Shown here: positions 43,628 through 56,174 of the stretch, in pieces
Layout: each line of letters starts with the position of its first letter
How positions within the stretch are numbered: position 1 is the first letter of the stretch
DNA from: Anaspis maculata
Lineage: Eukaryota; Arthropoda; Insecta; Coleoptera; Scraptiidae
Assembly: GCA_949128115.1 (NCBI GenBank)
Contig: OX421962.1
Coordinates: 43,919,745-43,983,744 of the forward strand
Reading direction: 5' to 3'
Length of the DNA stretch: 64,000 nucleotides
Position numbers and translations under genes: made by a program
Notes under the pieces: generated by a model
The model's input: only the letters and a program-made list of their open reading frames with translations
What the model was told of the DNA's origin: nothing
Databases searched by the model: none

Positions 43628-44924
43628 GGGAAGATGCTACGATGAGAAGTCCTGCGGCAGACATGGCGACAATTTTTTATCCTAAGATTTGAAGAGTGAA
43701 AGTCACCATTTTTCTCGTCTTCTCTTCCCAGACGTCTGACTACCTACTCCACTCACTCTCTACCACCCCCGTTCCCTAATGGCGGTGTGTTCATTTTCCA
43801 GGGTGTATTACCGAAGCTCACCATGTTTATCGTAGTTCTGACGGTACCTATAGGCGACCGGGCGGTTTCAATACGAAATTGCACCCAATATCTAGAAAAA
43901 TCTGTAAATTATTCAGAAATCAATTGATACGAGTACAATTTTCCGAATTTTAGGGATTTTATTTTTAAGAAAGATATTTTGAAAAGTTTTGATGCTAATT
44001 CAAAATAGTTCACTGCATCTTGATAGGGATTCACTCAAGCATGTTTGTACCATTTTCATGGCTCCGGTTCATAAAATATGGATTCAAAGAAAAATTTGGT
44101 ATGACCCTGTATATGGCGCCGGAGATGGTTGTGGCGTTAGCTACCAATTTTTATCGGTTCAAGAGGGCGTCACCAATATATCTATTGAGTTGCATTGCTT
44201 AATACCAAAAAAATTAATAGCGTCCCGACTATTTACTTCGTGGAAATACATAAGCACGTGCATAAGAAGAAAATTATATAACTTGTTGATATGAGGGTGT
44301 TACAAATTTCCTAAATAATTTTCCAATTCTTCAGGTGAACTTCCACCTGACTAACTTAAACATAGTAATAAAGCAACACTCAACCCACCCGCTGCAAAAA
44401 ATTACACGACAAATGCTGGCGATGCGGGGTCCCACGGCAGAAATGGCGACGATTTTCTTAATCATTTTTCATCTTAGAATCAGCCTAGAAAGATTTTTTT
44501 CTATAGGTATTAACTACTGGATTATCAGCAGGCTTTCGTAATTAATGATACAAGTAAGGACATCAACAGTTTTTTGTTGGCTTTGTTTTCATAAGCCTTG
44601 TTTTTGCGGTTTCATTAGGAAAGTAGCTTTAATTCCAGGAAAACGTATTGTTTCACATGGTCAATATAACTATCAACTCACATGGTCAAGTTAACATCGT
44701 GTCGATGGTAAAGGTCATTAGTATTAGGAAAACAAGGAATAATTGTAATTATATTGATACAACGAAACAAACGTTTCCATTTGAATAGCCATTCTGCATC
44801 CAATTTCCGCCAGGTTACACGCACTTATTTTATTTCCCAATTGAAACGTACCTATTTGCCCAGTGATAAATGACATAAGATAAGACCGCATGCAACAAGC
44901 TTCGTTATTTTGCCATCAGCAGTT
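43628..44924. other. Non-coding region upstream of GR1
   Basis: Two related segments (about 43632-43680 and 44412-44465) share GCGGCAGACATGGCGAC-like sequence, an old dispersed repeat. The ORFs at 43989-44541 show no domain. A promoter for GR1 probably lies near 44800-44920, but no clear element was seen. Confidence 0.4.
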
Positions 44925-46188
44925 ATGGACTTGAGTTATTTGAATCCATTATGCAAACTATGCAGTGCATTGACCATAATTCCTCCGATAAATTTTGGAA
45001 AATCCACAGCCACTGCTTCGTGGTCCTACAAGTGTTACACGTTTTTTCACATTGTGATCATCATCATCATTTTTTTGTACTCAATTTATGGTCGGATGAT
45101 GTACTTTTATCATTCTACAGAAATGATCATCACTGTAACCGACATGATGTCTAATTTTTGTCTTGTGATCTGGAGCGTTTCCGTCCGCATCTTGCTCATA
45201 TTTTACCATGGGAAAAGAGTGAAACTCTTTTTCAACAATGCGCACAAACTGGGACTGCAAACGTGTTCTAAATGTTACACTAAGAAATTTTTCAACATCA
45301 AATTAGGTATTTTACACGTCTACTTGATCATGATCATGACTTTCGACGCTTGGGTTTGGTTGACATCAGTTGGTTTCAAGATGTACCAATATTACATCGG
45401 CCGTAGCCTGCTATATTACCTATACAATATTACAATATTCTTCATTGTTCATTCTGTTTTCCTCATCAAGCAGCTGCTTGAAAATTTGAATTCGTCTTTG
45501 GAATCTGTCAAAAAATCGTCCATTTATGTTATGCAAATCAGTGCAATACGAAGGGAATGTCTAGTGTCGGATTTCAAAGTTACGTCTGCTGGTGGTCCAA
45601 CAAATTGTCGTTGTTTCCACTTGAAAAACCTTAAGCTATTTTACAACCACATTTGTGAACTTGTCGATATATTCAACCAAACCTACGGTTTTGTCATACT
45701 TGGCGCAACAATTTTGATGATTGTATACATTTTGAATATGATCAATTTGTTCTTGGTATATTCTTTGAACAACACGAAGGAGATTGAAGGCTCCCGTTAT
45801 GGAACTAGCTTGATCATTTCATGCGTATTTTGGATTGTAACATTGCTGGTACGTAATGCTTTTCACCTGTCTTTCCAAACTGTTAATTTTCGTATTCACG
45901 TTCAAGGTTTCGGCCATGTTCCTAGCTTGTTCCTGTGATGGCACCGTGAAGGAGTCTGAAAGAACGTCCAGTATTTGCTTGCTGTGGCTCAGCGAAATCG
46001 ATACGAACCCAAAATCTGACAGAGAGCTAGTTTTAAAGGAGGAACTTAACCTCATGGTTCAAATTTCGTCTATAAGACGAATTAAATTTTCAGCAGCTGG
46101 TTTCTTCACTATAGACTTCACTCTTTTGGGGTTCATTTTTGGTAGTTTGACTTCTTACGTGATCGTTAGCCTCCAATTTATTAAATAA
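44925..46188 (+). CDS. Gustatory receptor-like gene GR1, two exons
   Basis: Join 44925-45848 and 45907-46188 (58-bp intron, phase 0), about 401 residues. Multiple hydrophobic helices run through the protein; exon 1 ends with a helix before TLL, and exon 2 ends in the insect GR signature region, AAGFFTIDFTLLGFIFGSLT followed by SYVIVSLQF, fitting the TYhhhhhQF motif with S for T. YGFVILGATILM matches a conserved GR helix. Insect GRs are seven-helix, inverted ligand-gated cation channels for taste compounds; the ligand is unknown. The start is the ATG at 44925; the frame is open a little further but without ATG. Closest paralogue in the window is GR2. Confidence 0.85.
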
Positions 46189-46284
46189 TGACTGTTGAAT
46201 CGTATTTACCTGAAGCCGATTGCGTGAAAGTATGAAAATATCACTCAAGTATTGTCATAAAATGTGATGAAGAAATTGAAATTT

Positions 46285-46290
46285 AATAAA
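46285..46290 (+). terminator. Polyadenylation signal candidate for GR1
   Basis: AATAAA about 97 bp after the GR1 stop, followed by a TTTTATTAAAG stretch. Confidence 0.45.
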
Positions 46291-46914
46291 ATTTTATTAA
46301 AGATGACATCAAAGTTTTATCTTTAGTCGAAGCGGTACACACCGATCGTTTTTCACATTTTCGTAGTGTATTTGAAAACAGTTTGTAACAGTTTATTTAT
46401 AACAGTATTTGTGTTGTTCCTTACATATAAAGTTGAACTATATACTTTTTCTCCGAGTTCGGCCTTCCAAAGGAAGTTCACTTTAGGGGAAGATTTGACA
46501 TCTGAACGATCTCCCTCTCTCTGCGCACAACGGTAACTTGCGGGACTTTTTATATGTTAATTGTTCAGAGCTGATTTTTTTATTGACAATTTCTATTCGC
46601 GGTTCAGTCACGCCACACTGCTTTTGGTAACCTTCGTTAGTGCATAAAAGATAACAAAAAAAATATATTTTGAAAAATATGGAAGGGTCAACGGGAGAAA
46701 ATCAAGCCCCAGTATTTTGGTTGCTTAAAGGTATTCCAAAACAAAGTTTAGGGAAAATAATCATTGATCCATTCATAAAACAAGGTGCATGAGACAAGAA
46801 ATTCATTATTCAGGGTGGTGAGTCACAAATCATGAGAATCTACTCTTCTTCAAAAGAACTAAGGTGCATAAATTCGAGTAGTTTCTGAACCGATCTAGAC
46901 CACAAGATGACTTG

Positions 46915-47042
46915 GGCCCAGTTGCTCAGTTCGAGTTTAACTTTAAACTTGGTTTGGTTGTCATAGATTTGATTGTTGCAACAATTATTTCCACAGTAAC
47001 CAAACCAAGTTTAAAGTTAAACTCGGACTGAGCAACTGGGCC
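46915..47042. mobile_element. 128-bp MITE with about 45-bp inverted repeats
   Basis: GGCCCAGTTGCTCAGT at both ends in inverse orientation, continuing through GAGTTTAACTTTAAACTTGG on each arm; only about 35 bp of loop. Confidence 0.8.
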
Positions 47043-47878
47043 TTTGTCATTTATACAGCAACGAAGATTGCCAAAACAGCATTGCATTGCAGTTTAGCAT
47101 GGTTTTTCATAGACACCGTGAGAAAATTAAATATCGCCCCTACGACTCACACCCAACGCTTGCAGGCCAATTTCCCTGGAATTACGGCAGATACGTGAAA
47201 GTGATAGGCATTTTTTTTTTGTAGACAATTTGATGGCCTTTTATTTGAAGCAAACCGTTTTCCGATGGGATCGCTATTTATCGAGATAATTGAAAAAAAT
47301 ACCCAATTACACCAATAATCCAAGATGACGGCGACTCTACATCTCCTATTGATGAGTACTTTTCACACAATAATCAACAAGCTTTCGAAATCATCCCTAC
47401 CAATTTTCAAAAGTACACGATTTATTTTCGCTATTTTTTCCTCGTTGACTGGGCTAAATAGGTAATTTCATGCTCTTTGACTCACACTGCCTCTGATATA
47501 TTCATAATTTTATCCAGATAAAGTGTTACTGCTGTTGTTTTGTATCACCCGGTCTATACAAATACCTACACTTGGAATCATTAAAATTGTGAAGAAAATC
47601 GAACTGAACAAAAAAAAAATCTGTTTTTGGTTCCTAGTAAAATCATAGTGATAGAACAATTACCATGAAAAATGTATAGCTTGCATTCAAAACCAATTCC
47701 GATTGATCAGGAGAGTTCAAAAACCTAAAAAATGACACTTATATTGTAATCCTAGGACTTCTAGAACCCTGAAACAAGACATTTCCGGTCTACTTGCTCC
47801 CTGTCCGCCATCTTAGATTTTGAAGCTTCCGGTGAAGTTTTCGGTGAAAACCGCGATTTTCATATTCAGCGAGGTCGA

Positions 47879-48013
47879 ATCCACCTTTCCCATCAGAGAA
47901 ATCACTTGCGCGCACACCTGTGAGCGCATACTCCCGCTAGTACAAACGGCTACTACACACCGCTAGTTCTGGGCTCACAGGTATGCGCGCAACTCTCGCG
48001 GGAAAGGTGGATT
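47879..48013. mobile_element. 135-bp MITE
   Basis: AATCCACCTTTCCC at the left is mirrored at the right; inner arms share GCGCGCACACCTGTGAGC-like sequence. GTCGAAT occurs at both borders, offset by two bases. Confidence 0.7.
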
Positions 48014-48889
48014 GTCGAATTAGTCTATAACGTCATGTTGTTAAACAATAATAGTAAATGCCGCTGAACTCTCTTATTTTCTGTTTTGTGCCTAGTCTAA
48101 TTATTGTGGCTTCCACTGCAGACAAATATGGTGGCGGCGCCAAAATGAACGCCGCGCCGTTTGGTAATAATGCTGTATCTCGTTTGTTTTATACGGATTT
48201 CAACACTTGACTTGATACGTCATTTTGAAAAACAGATTCTATCTTGATTTCCAAAGAACATTCCTAAGAAACTACCAAAATTGACTCTTCATGATAGGCT
48301 TCAAATCATGTCTTTTTTAAGGGTATCCGGTATTTTTTAAACTTGGCATATTATTGTATTCAGCAGTTGAAGTGCGTTTACCGAATTCGATATACGATGT
48401 ACCTCTCCAATAATAATTTATTATTCCAATCAAGATTTCAATGTCTAAGTTTATCCTACACCAAAATGAGGGACAATAAGGCGCAACGCCTATAAGTTCC
48501 TGATGGGAACCCGTGTGTGAACCTACCTTTAATCGCTAAGAGGGCGGCCGCAAAAATTAATTAGTGTATTACTGGTTGCTTTTTCTACGTTACCTAGAAG
48601 TATTTCATGACTCTGTTTATAAGCGGATTTCCTCAAGTTTGTGGAAAGTGGGATTCATAGATACAGACAAAGATAGCATGCACATAACGAGCTTGTTACG
48701 AGATATAGGTACCGGATGTCCGCGCGAAAACTTACGGTTGCGGTAATTTCCGCAATTTTCAAGATACAGATTCAAATTTCACAGGGTCAATTAGTAACGT
48801 GAGGGACATCGGTAGGCATAAGTGAGAACGGAGTGAACCAAAAATTCGTTCCACCTCTTGCAATCCTTTTTTTTTCTAATGGCACCCCG

Positions 48890-49060
48890 TTTTTAGCGCA
48901 CTTTCCCGAAAAATGGGAAAAAAGCGCTTCTAGCTTCACTTTGTCCGTCTGTTCGTCCGTCCGTCCGTCTGTCCGTACCCGGGATAACTCCTCAGGAAAA
49001 AGAGATATCAATGTGGTGTAAACCAGGGTGTAAACGCTGATCAATAGTACTTACACATGT
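48890..49060 (+). repeat. Dispersed repeat with GTCC tandem run
   Basis: Inverted match to 33290-33430. It contains a GTCCGTCCGTCC-type run and TACACCAC-related sequence near its end. Confidence 0.6.
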
Positions 49061-49251
49061 CCAGAATGTCAAGTTGATTGTTGGGATTTTGTTACTTTGC
49101 CGCCATCTTTGATCCGCCATTTTGAATTTTTCTAAAAGTGATCCGATTGGAATGAAATTTGCAGGCAATGTAAACAAAACCATATGAAGATACATCCAAT
49201 TTTCGACAATTGATGCTCTGCCGCCATCTTGTATTCTCTATATTGAACATA

Positions 49252-50487
49252 CAGGGTGATCCATCCTAGCGTAATTATCCCATAGCGGTCTTACCCTTCA
49301 AGATAAAGAAAAAGATGTAAGAGAGAAGTTATATGGTTTAATGAGACCTATAACCTAAAATTATTTTCAGCTATACAGGTGTCCCATTTTGACTGGATCA
49401 ACAAAACGTCAATTTTTTTTAATGAAACACCCTATATTTTTTTGCATTTTTGGATTCAGCTTCTTCAACTGTCTTATGCCTGTATTTTTGTTTTTGAATT
49501 GTGTGGCAGTGCTACCAACTAAAAATTGAAAACTGAAAAAAATTGCATTTCCACAGTTATCTTGAAAAAATCGTAGCGGCCTTGCTTTTCAAAACTAAGA
49601 GATGAAACTTGACATGGTGATAGTCAAGTCGAAGACCAATATCCCAATGTCAAAAAGTTGCGATTTCTTGATACAGGGCGTTTACAAAAAAAATCAAACT
49701 TTATAATTTTCAAAGTTTCATAACTCATTTTTTTCAAATAGCATGCCCCTAATTTTATAACGTTATCTGATAGCTTTTTTTATCTTCTTTCATTTTTACT
49801 GGGGGTACCCTACCCTTAAACTTCATTTTTTTCGAGATAATCGGAAACTTTCACAAAATTTGTGATTTTCTTTTCCCAAATTGAGTTGGCCGTGATGAAT
49901 GACAGACAAGCCAAATAGTACGCAACTCTCAGTTAGTCAGTCTGAATATTGTCGAACAAAAAAAAAATGGGTTCAACGCAGAAAAGAACAAAGTGGGATC
50001 CTGGATATCTGGATTATTACCAGAATATCAAATCAATCATTTTCTCTCGCGTAAAGTCATTTTTATTTGTTCGACAATATTCAGACTGACTAACTGAGAG
50101 TTGCGTACTATTTGGCTTGTCTGTCATTCATCACGGCCAACTCAATTTGTGAAAAAAAAAATTAAAAAATCACAAATTTTGTGAAAATTTCCGATTATCT
50201 CGAAAAAAATGAAGTTTAAGGGTAGGGTACCACAAGTAAAAATGAAAGAGGATAAAAAAAGCTATCAGATAACGTTATAAAATTAGGGGCATGCTATTTG
50301 AAAAAAATGAGTTATGAGACTTTGAAAATTATAAAGTTTGATTTTTTTTGTGAACGCCCTGTATCGAGAAATTGCAATTTTTTGACATTGGGATATTGGT
50401 CTTTGACTTGACTATCACCATGTCAAGTTTCATCTCTTAGTTTTGAGAAGCAAGGCCGCTACGATTTTTTTAAGAAAACTGTGGAAA
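49252..50487. mobile_element. Foldback element with 105-bp loop (right arm truncated)
   Basis: TA/CAGGGTGATCCATCC opens a left arm (to 49961), then a loop of about 105 bp, then the reverse-complement arm from 50068. The right arm breaks off at about 50487, losing its outer 290 bp. The same family is cut by the window start (1-706). Confidence 0.85.
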
Positions 50488-50912
50488 AATGTCAAATTTC
50501 ATGATTCTGCAGCTATTTTGGCCGCCATATTGAAATTTTTTGCCCAAATAACGGTGGGCTCCAAATCACATCTTGCGTTCACTAATCCTTTAAAAAGCGC
50601 TACTGAGGCTCATGCCCATATGAGGCATATTCGCTTGTTTATTTTTTTTCTGAGAAAGAATGTCATTCTTGATACATCTGTGAAAAATTGAAAAAAAAGT
50701 TCACTTTTTTTTGAGAAATTGAATACTTCTACTCGTATTTCAGTGATTTAAATTGTAACTGAATTTTGATGTTTCTTGTCGAACTACAGAGACATGTAAA
50801 AATACGCTTCACTAATTGACACTGTGAAATTTAACGTGTAGGTCAGAAACTCTTTGAATGTATCATGTACTTGTTGTTACACCCACAGTGATAATTTGGA
50901 CAATTATTTTAA

Positions 50913-50920
50913 TTTGGTAC
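50913..50920 (+). repeat. Left target-site duplication of a hAT-like MITE
   Basis: TTTGGTAC, identical to 51086-51093. Confidence 0.85.
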
Positions 50921-51085
50921 CGAGGGGCAAACTGCTGGTCAAATTCTGTACACCAGACTTCCCCCTCATAAGGATTTCCCCCGGACTTCCTTCGGACTTC
51001 CTCGGACTTCCTCCGGACTTCCTCGGACTTCCCCCGGACTTCCACCGGCAATGTACACCAGCCTTCCCCAGCGGTTTGCCCCTCG
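50921..51085. mobile_element. 165-bp MITE with 8-bp target duplication and internal tandem repeat
   Basis: The ends CGAGGGGCAAAC(C/T)GCTGG are inverted and flanked by TTTGGTAC duplications. The middle holds about six units of a CGGACTTCCTC-like 10-12-bp repeat (50986-51048). The 8-bp duplication suggests mobilisation by a hAT or P-type transposase. Confidence 0.85.
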
Positions 51086-51093
51086 TTTGGTAC
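51086..51093 (+). repeat. Right target-site duplication of the MITE
   Basis: TTTGGTAC. Confidence 0.85.
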
Positions 51094-51489
51094 TGTTGAG
51101 TGTTTTTTTTTTACAAAAATTGAAAACGCAAATCAAATATTGGATTATTCTAATCAAAAGCGTGATTTTATCCGCTGGTAGGTACCTACGTGATTGCTCT
51201 TGATGCTAGCAACTAAGCTTCATACATTATGTACACCATACACACCTAATTATTGTTTCAAATAGTAATCATTTTTGGTGTTGGCCATGTTGGTGATTGC
51301 GGGCAGCCGCTCGGCTATTTCATCGGGCATGTCCACTTTACATGTAGGTGTAGGTACCTATCTATTAATATTATTATAGGTACTCATTTTTTTTTATTTG
51401 CTCAACGATAAATTGCGCTAGATAAAGCGCATGAGAAAAAAAAAAGAACTACGCTTTACCTATTGAATTGTTGAACATCAGAGCCAGTC

Positions 51490-53645
51490 ATGTCCAAGCA
51501 AAGGGACTTGGGCTACTTGAACATTATATGCAAACTGTGCAGTGCCCTGACCATAATCCCTCCGATTACATTTGGGAAAAACGCTACAGGTCCTTCTTTA
51601 ACCTACAAGTGCTACACTCTCCTCCACATAACAATAACAATTGTAATTTATATCTATTCAGCCTACGGTCGCGCAAATTACGTGTACGCTTCTACAGAAA
51701 TGGTGGTGAGCGTAACAGACCGGATATCCAATTTCTTCTTCGCAGCATGTTGTACGATAATACGTGTAGTGCTCGTGTTTTACCATGGGAAATCTGTTCA
51801 AATTTTCTTTAATAGTGCCTACAGTCTGTCACTACAGAAAAATTTCACGTGCTTCAGTAAAAAGAGCTTTTCCAGGCACTTAGGGATGTTCCATATTTAC
51901 TTGGCCCTTGTCGTAATTTTCGATGCTTGGATTTGGTTGAATTCAGTGGGCATCAACCTGTACAAGTTCTACATAGGTCGTATCTTCTTTTATTACATTT
52001 TCAACATCACAATATTCCTTGTGGTACATTCTGTTGTTGCCATTAGACAGTTGCTTCAGTATTTAAATTCTTCTTTACAAACCATCAAGAATAGCACAGC
52101 ATGTGATGGTCAAATTGATGCATCAGGAAGGGAATATCTACTTTCAGATTTTAAAGTGAAATCTACTGGAGTTCGGACCGATTACCCCCATTCCCAAATG
52201 AAAAGTCTCAGACAATTTTACAACAGCGTTGGTGAGCTTGTCGACATTTTCAACAAAATTTACGGATTTCCCATCCTGGCTGCGATCTTATTCATGGTGA
52301 CGTTCATTTTGAATATGATCAATCTATTTCTGGTATATGCCGTGAATACTGGCAAAAATATTGATGGGGCGAGCTATGGCGCTGAACTGATCGCTGATTG
52401 TGGCTTTTGGATTATAACGCTCTTGGTATGTACCTAAGCGTAGGTAACTCTTACATCACTTAAATCACTTATTTGAGAAATTCTGACAATTTTCTTGGCC
52501 ATTTGGGTCTTATCACGAAAATCCTTTTTTTTTTTTTGCTGTGGACCGCATTGTTCTACAGAGAACAAACAAAGATAGAAAAGAAAGGCTTTTGAAATAT
52601 ACCAACCCTGTATAGTTATCGGATAAGAAAGTCACAGTTTTGTAAAAAAAATATTCGGTTTGAAACGAACCAGTTTTTGTTTTTTCATATGTGGATATAC
52701 AGGGTGTTTCAGCGATGAAGGAAAAAAAATTGACTGTAAGTAGATCTCGTCAAAATATGACGAAAACCTATATACCATTATGCAAAGTTTGCCCTAATGA
52801 CGAAGATACAGCCCTTCAAAGTTCACTTTTTTCGGATTTCAAAAATTTGTAACTTACGAACGTTTCGACAAATTCAGCATTAATTTAGCATAAGCTGGTT
52901 TGTCGTGATTATCTATCAACCTACCAAATTTTGAAGGAATCCAGTTAGTGGCCTAGAAGTTATAAGGGGTTACCTCAAGTCAACTTTTCTTCGGATGCTT
53001 CTAAATTATTGACCCTCATAACTCCTACACTACCGGTTGGATTCTTTCAAAATTTTGCAGGCCGGTAGATAGTTCCGACAAATAACTCTATGCTGAATTT
53101 AAGCTATTTTGTATTTTGGTCAAAACGTCAATGAGTTACAAATTTTTGAAATTTGAGAAAAGTCAACTTTGAAGGTCTGTATCTTTGTTATTGGGCTGAA
53201 CTTTGCAAAATGGTATATAGGTTTTCGTCATATTTTGACGAGATCTACCCACAATTGATTTTTTTGCTATCATCGCCGAAACACCCTGTATTATGGGGTT
53301 TTTCAAATAAGCGATTGATTTCGTTCTCGAAAGTCTACAGACAGGCATTTCTTATTTTAATAGGTTTTGGCTGTTCTTCTGGCGAGTTGCTGCGACCGTA
53401 CAGTAAAGGAATCGGAGAAAACCACCAACATTTGTTTTACCTGGCTTAGCGAGATCGATGCCATTCCGAAATCTGAGAGGGATCAAGCTTTAAAGGAGGA
53501 ATTGAACCTAATGCTCCAGCTCTCGACTGCAAGACGTTTGTCATTTTCAGCAGCCGGTTTCTTCGCCATTGACTTCAGCCTCTTGGGATTTATCTTTGGT
53601 ACTTTGACCTCGTATGTAATTGTCAGCATTCAGTTTATTAAATAA
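51490..53645 (+). CDS. Gustatory receptor-like gene GR2, two exons
   Basis: Join 51490-52425 and 53364-53645, about 405 residues, phase-0 intron of 938 bp at the same place as in GR1. Exon 2 is 93 residues like that of GR1 and about 70% identical to it by eye, ending TSYVIVSIQFIK, the GR signature. Exon 1 shares LCSALTIIPPI-FGK, FYHGK and LNMINLFLVY blocks with GR1, so the two are recent tandem duplicates. The intron is enlarged by the foldback element at 52700-53288. The stop codon overlaps an AATAAA. Predicted membrane taste receptor with unknown ligand. Confidence 0.85.
52700..53288. mobile_element. 589-bp foldback element in the GR2 intron
   Basis: TA/CAGGGTGTTTCAGCGATG to CGCCGAAACACCCTG/TA. 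Its arms of roughly 250 bp are reverse complements. It accounts for most of the 938-bp intron. Confidence 0.82.
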
Positions 53646-54065
53646 ATTTAAATGCCAAATCTTCCTTGAGTAGGTAGGAACCTATCTGACGACAACAAAT
53701 TCTTGTGCTCATGGAGGATACAAATTTGTAAAGAGCTTTCACAGGTACACCCGCAGGCAAATTTTCCTCGGGAGTGTACCTGAGGATTCTCTCTTACAAA
53801 TTTTGTGCCATATTCAAGATTTCGATGAAACCAGCAATACCTACATCAAACCCAATCCAAAGGGTTGTATCGTTGGCTTACCTCAAAAATCCTAGTTATG
53901 ACATGAAATTTAAATTGAATTCCATTATCCCAGAAATGAAGTCTCTTGCGAATAAACTTTCATTTTGATCTTTTGATAACATAATTACCTAATGTATAAA
54001 TTAGTATGTATTGTGATGTTCTAACATGATTGAATGAAAATATTGCATGTTCTTTACCTTCTAAA
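53646..54065. other. Short intergenic region between GR2 and GR3
   Basis: AT-rich. AATAAA near 53950 could serve GR2. The ORF at 53774-53968 shows no domain. Confidence 0.4.
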
Positions 54066-56174
54066 ATGTCGGTGCAGTGCATTTCGTTGATAAAGTTTCA
54101 AGTTGCAAAACAGAGCAGTAGAATGAACTTCAGAAGTGTGGGCATGAAGCTGTCAAGAAGAAAATTCTACGATGGAATTTCGAAAATCATCAACTTTGTA
54201 TTTGTATCGCAAGTACAAGAGATGGAAACGCAAAAGAGAATCACAGGATTTTTGCTGTTGTTCTTGATTTGTCAGTTCGTTTTCACTGTGAATGGAAGAG
54301 CCCGAAATGTATGGAACAAAATGGAAACACCCGACGTAGTTTTTGATGCGGTACAGTTTTCTGTGCAATCTTCTAGTTGTGTACTCTTAATTTCAAACAA
54401 ATATCTTAAAAAATTTAAGATTATTGATTTCAACTTGGTCGTCACCCATTTAAGCCAGCAGCCACAAATCAGGACATTTTGTCTTAAACTGGTAGCGTTA
54501 ATTTCAGCTTTGACTATTGATTTTTATTTATTATCATTGAAGTGCAGCAGTAATAACGTTAAATATTACGTTGGTGAGTACATTTTACTAGGAGGAATTC
54601 TACTGGAGGCTTTTAAAACTGAATGTGTTCTACACCACTTCAACGTAGCTGTTGTGAAGTTGAATGATGACTTGGTGGAAGTCATGACAGATTTTTACGC
54701 CTTGCCCGCTGAAGACATGGTCAGGGCTGAAAATGGAGATTTCGTAATAACCGGCTGGGTTAAATCTGTGTTGGAGAAAGAAATCGAAGATGCTTCGGTT
54801 CACGTCAAAACGATCGCTGTCTCAATATTGAACCTTGGCGATGGGATCGAGTTATTCAATGAAATTTTCGGAATGTCTTTCCTGGTCATCATACTGAATG
54901 CTGTTGTGATTTTCTTGCACATTTTCTATGGAACATTGCTGTATGACAATGATGGAGACATAATTGTGATTACTGAAGTCTTCCCCAGGGTTGCGACGTT
55001 TCTCTTTTTGTCGGTAATTTTCAATGGAGATATTTACGTGAGCACCAAATTATTTTTTATAACAGTGCATCAAGTAGGTAGGGGAAGGGAGGCGAAGTGG
55101 ACACCATGAGGAATATCGCTTCACAAAAAATTATATTATTATTTCACAGCTTCGCTGCAAAACAATATAAATATTATTCGTACCACTTATGGTATACCAG
55201 TATGGAGAATGATTTCAGTTGGAATTTCACTTGACCTCGGAAGCATTTTGAGGTTTTCCAGTTAACTGCTTATTTCTAACTTATATCCCATGAACAAAAT
55301 TTTCCATAAGTTCTTGGATATTAGTCGAGGAAGTATTTGTGGTGCCACAACAGATTTTTTGTTATTTCCCATTACTTCAGTTTCATGAATTTTGAAATTT
55401 TTGAGATAATTTCTTATTTGGACCTTACTAGGGGTGTGTAGGGGAACAAATCAGTGTATGCTGAATCAGAGTTGGGGTTTTTTCCGTCAAAACGTCACTG
55501 AGCTATATATTTTTTTAAATCCGAACGAAGTCAACTTTGAAGAGCTGTATCTTCGTTATTAGGCCGAACTTTACAACACGGTGTACAGGCTTTTGTCTTA
55601 TTTTGACGAAATCTACCCACAGTTAATTTTTTTGCTATCATCTCTGGAACACCCTGTATATTTTATCGAAGCTGCATACGGCACGACTTATGTTCTCATA
55701 CTAAATAAGTTCTTCAATATTTATATGAATAATTTGGGGCTCAAATCTTAGGAATTAGAATGTATAATAATTGACGGAAAGTCAACTAAATAAATACATA
55801 TTGTTCGGGTTTTAGAAATCAACTCAATATCATGAATTTTTTGGTGCTCGCTTAAAACCAACCCCATTTTTCATTTAGTCACTTTCATATGAGCTCATTC
55901 AATTAATTTATAGGTAATGATAATCGGATCAATAAAAAGAATCACTAATGTACTCCACGCCATTAGGATAATAAGTTCAAAATGTTACAAATACTCTACT
56001 GACATGCCATCTCTGGTTTATACTCATAGCGAAAGAGCCGTCAGATCCGAATTAATGTCGTTGATGAAATTAGTTCTGCATTACAAATGGAAATTTTTGT
56101 TCAACATTAACAGTACAACTCTTGTCAAATTATTTTACTGTCTGTTATTATTTTTCATGTTGTATTTTCAATAA
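54066..56174 (+). CDS. Divergent gustatory receptor-like gene GR3, two exons
   Basis: Join 54066-55013 and 55914-56174, about 402 residues. The donor TCG/GTAATT and acceptor TTATAG are placed by alignment with GR1 and GR2 (phase 0, first exon 316 codons versus 308 and 312). Another donor at 55074 is possible. The protein has several hydrophobic helices and a FNEIFGMSFLVII block like the YG-x-x-IL helix of GR1. The last exon ends LVKLFYCLLLFFMLYFQ and stops there, so the TYhhhhhQF motif is degenerate and one residue short. The stop TAA lies inside AATAAA (56170-56175). The start is the first ATG (54066). Could be a diverged functional receptor or an early pseudogene. Confidence 0.65.
55457..55656. 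mobile_element. Half copy of the GR2-intron foldback element, in the GR3 intron
   Basis: It matches 53080-53288, including TATTTTGACGAAATCTACCC and the end GGAACACCCTG/TA. The left arm is missing. Confidence 0.75.

Larger units (their letters stand above)
46291..49251. other. Intergenic region between GR1 and GR2, part 1
   Basis: No gene was recognised. It holds an isolated CAGGGTGGTGAGTCAC end near 46813, MITEs at 46915-47042 and 47879-48013, and the dispersed repeat at 48890-49060. Remaining sequence is AT-rich and non-coding. Confidence 0.6.
50488..51489. other. Intergenic region between GR1 and GR2, part 2
   Basis: Non-coding except for the MITE at 50921-51085. No gene or promoter element was recognised immediately before GR2. 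Confidence 0.45.

Noticed and set aside
45841..45938. Read-through extension of GR1 exon 1
   Set aside because: A consensus donor at 45849 and the paralogue GR2 place the exon end earlier; the extension is intronic.
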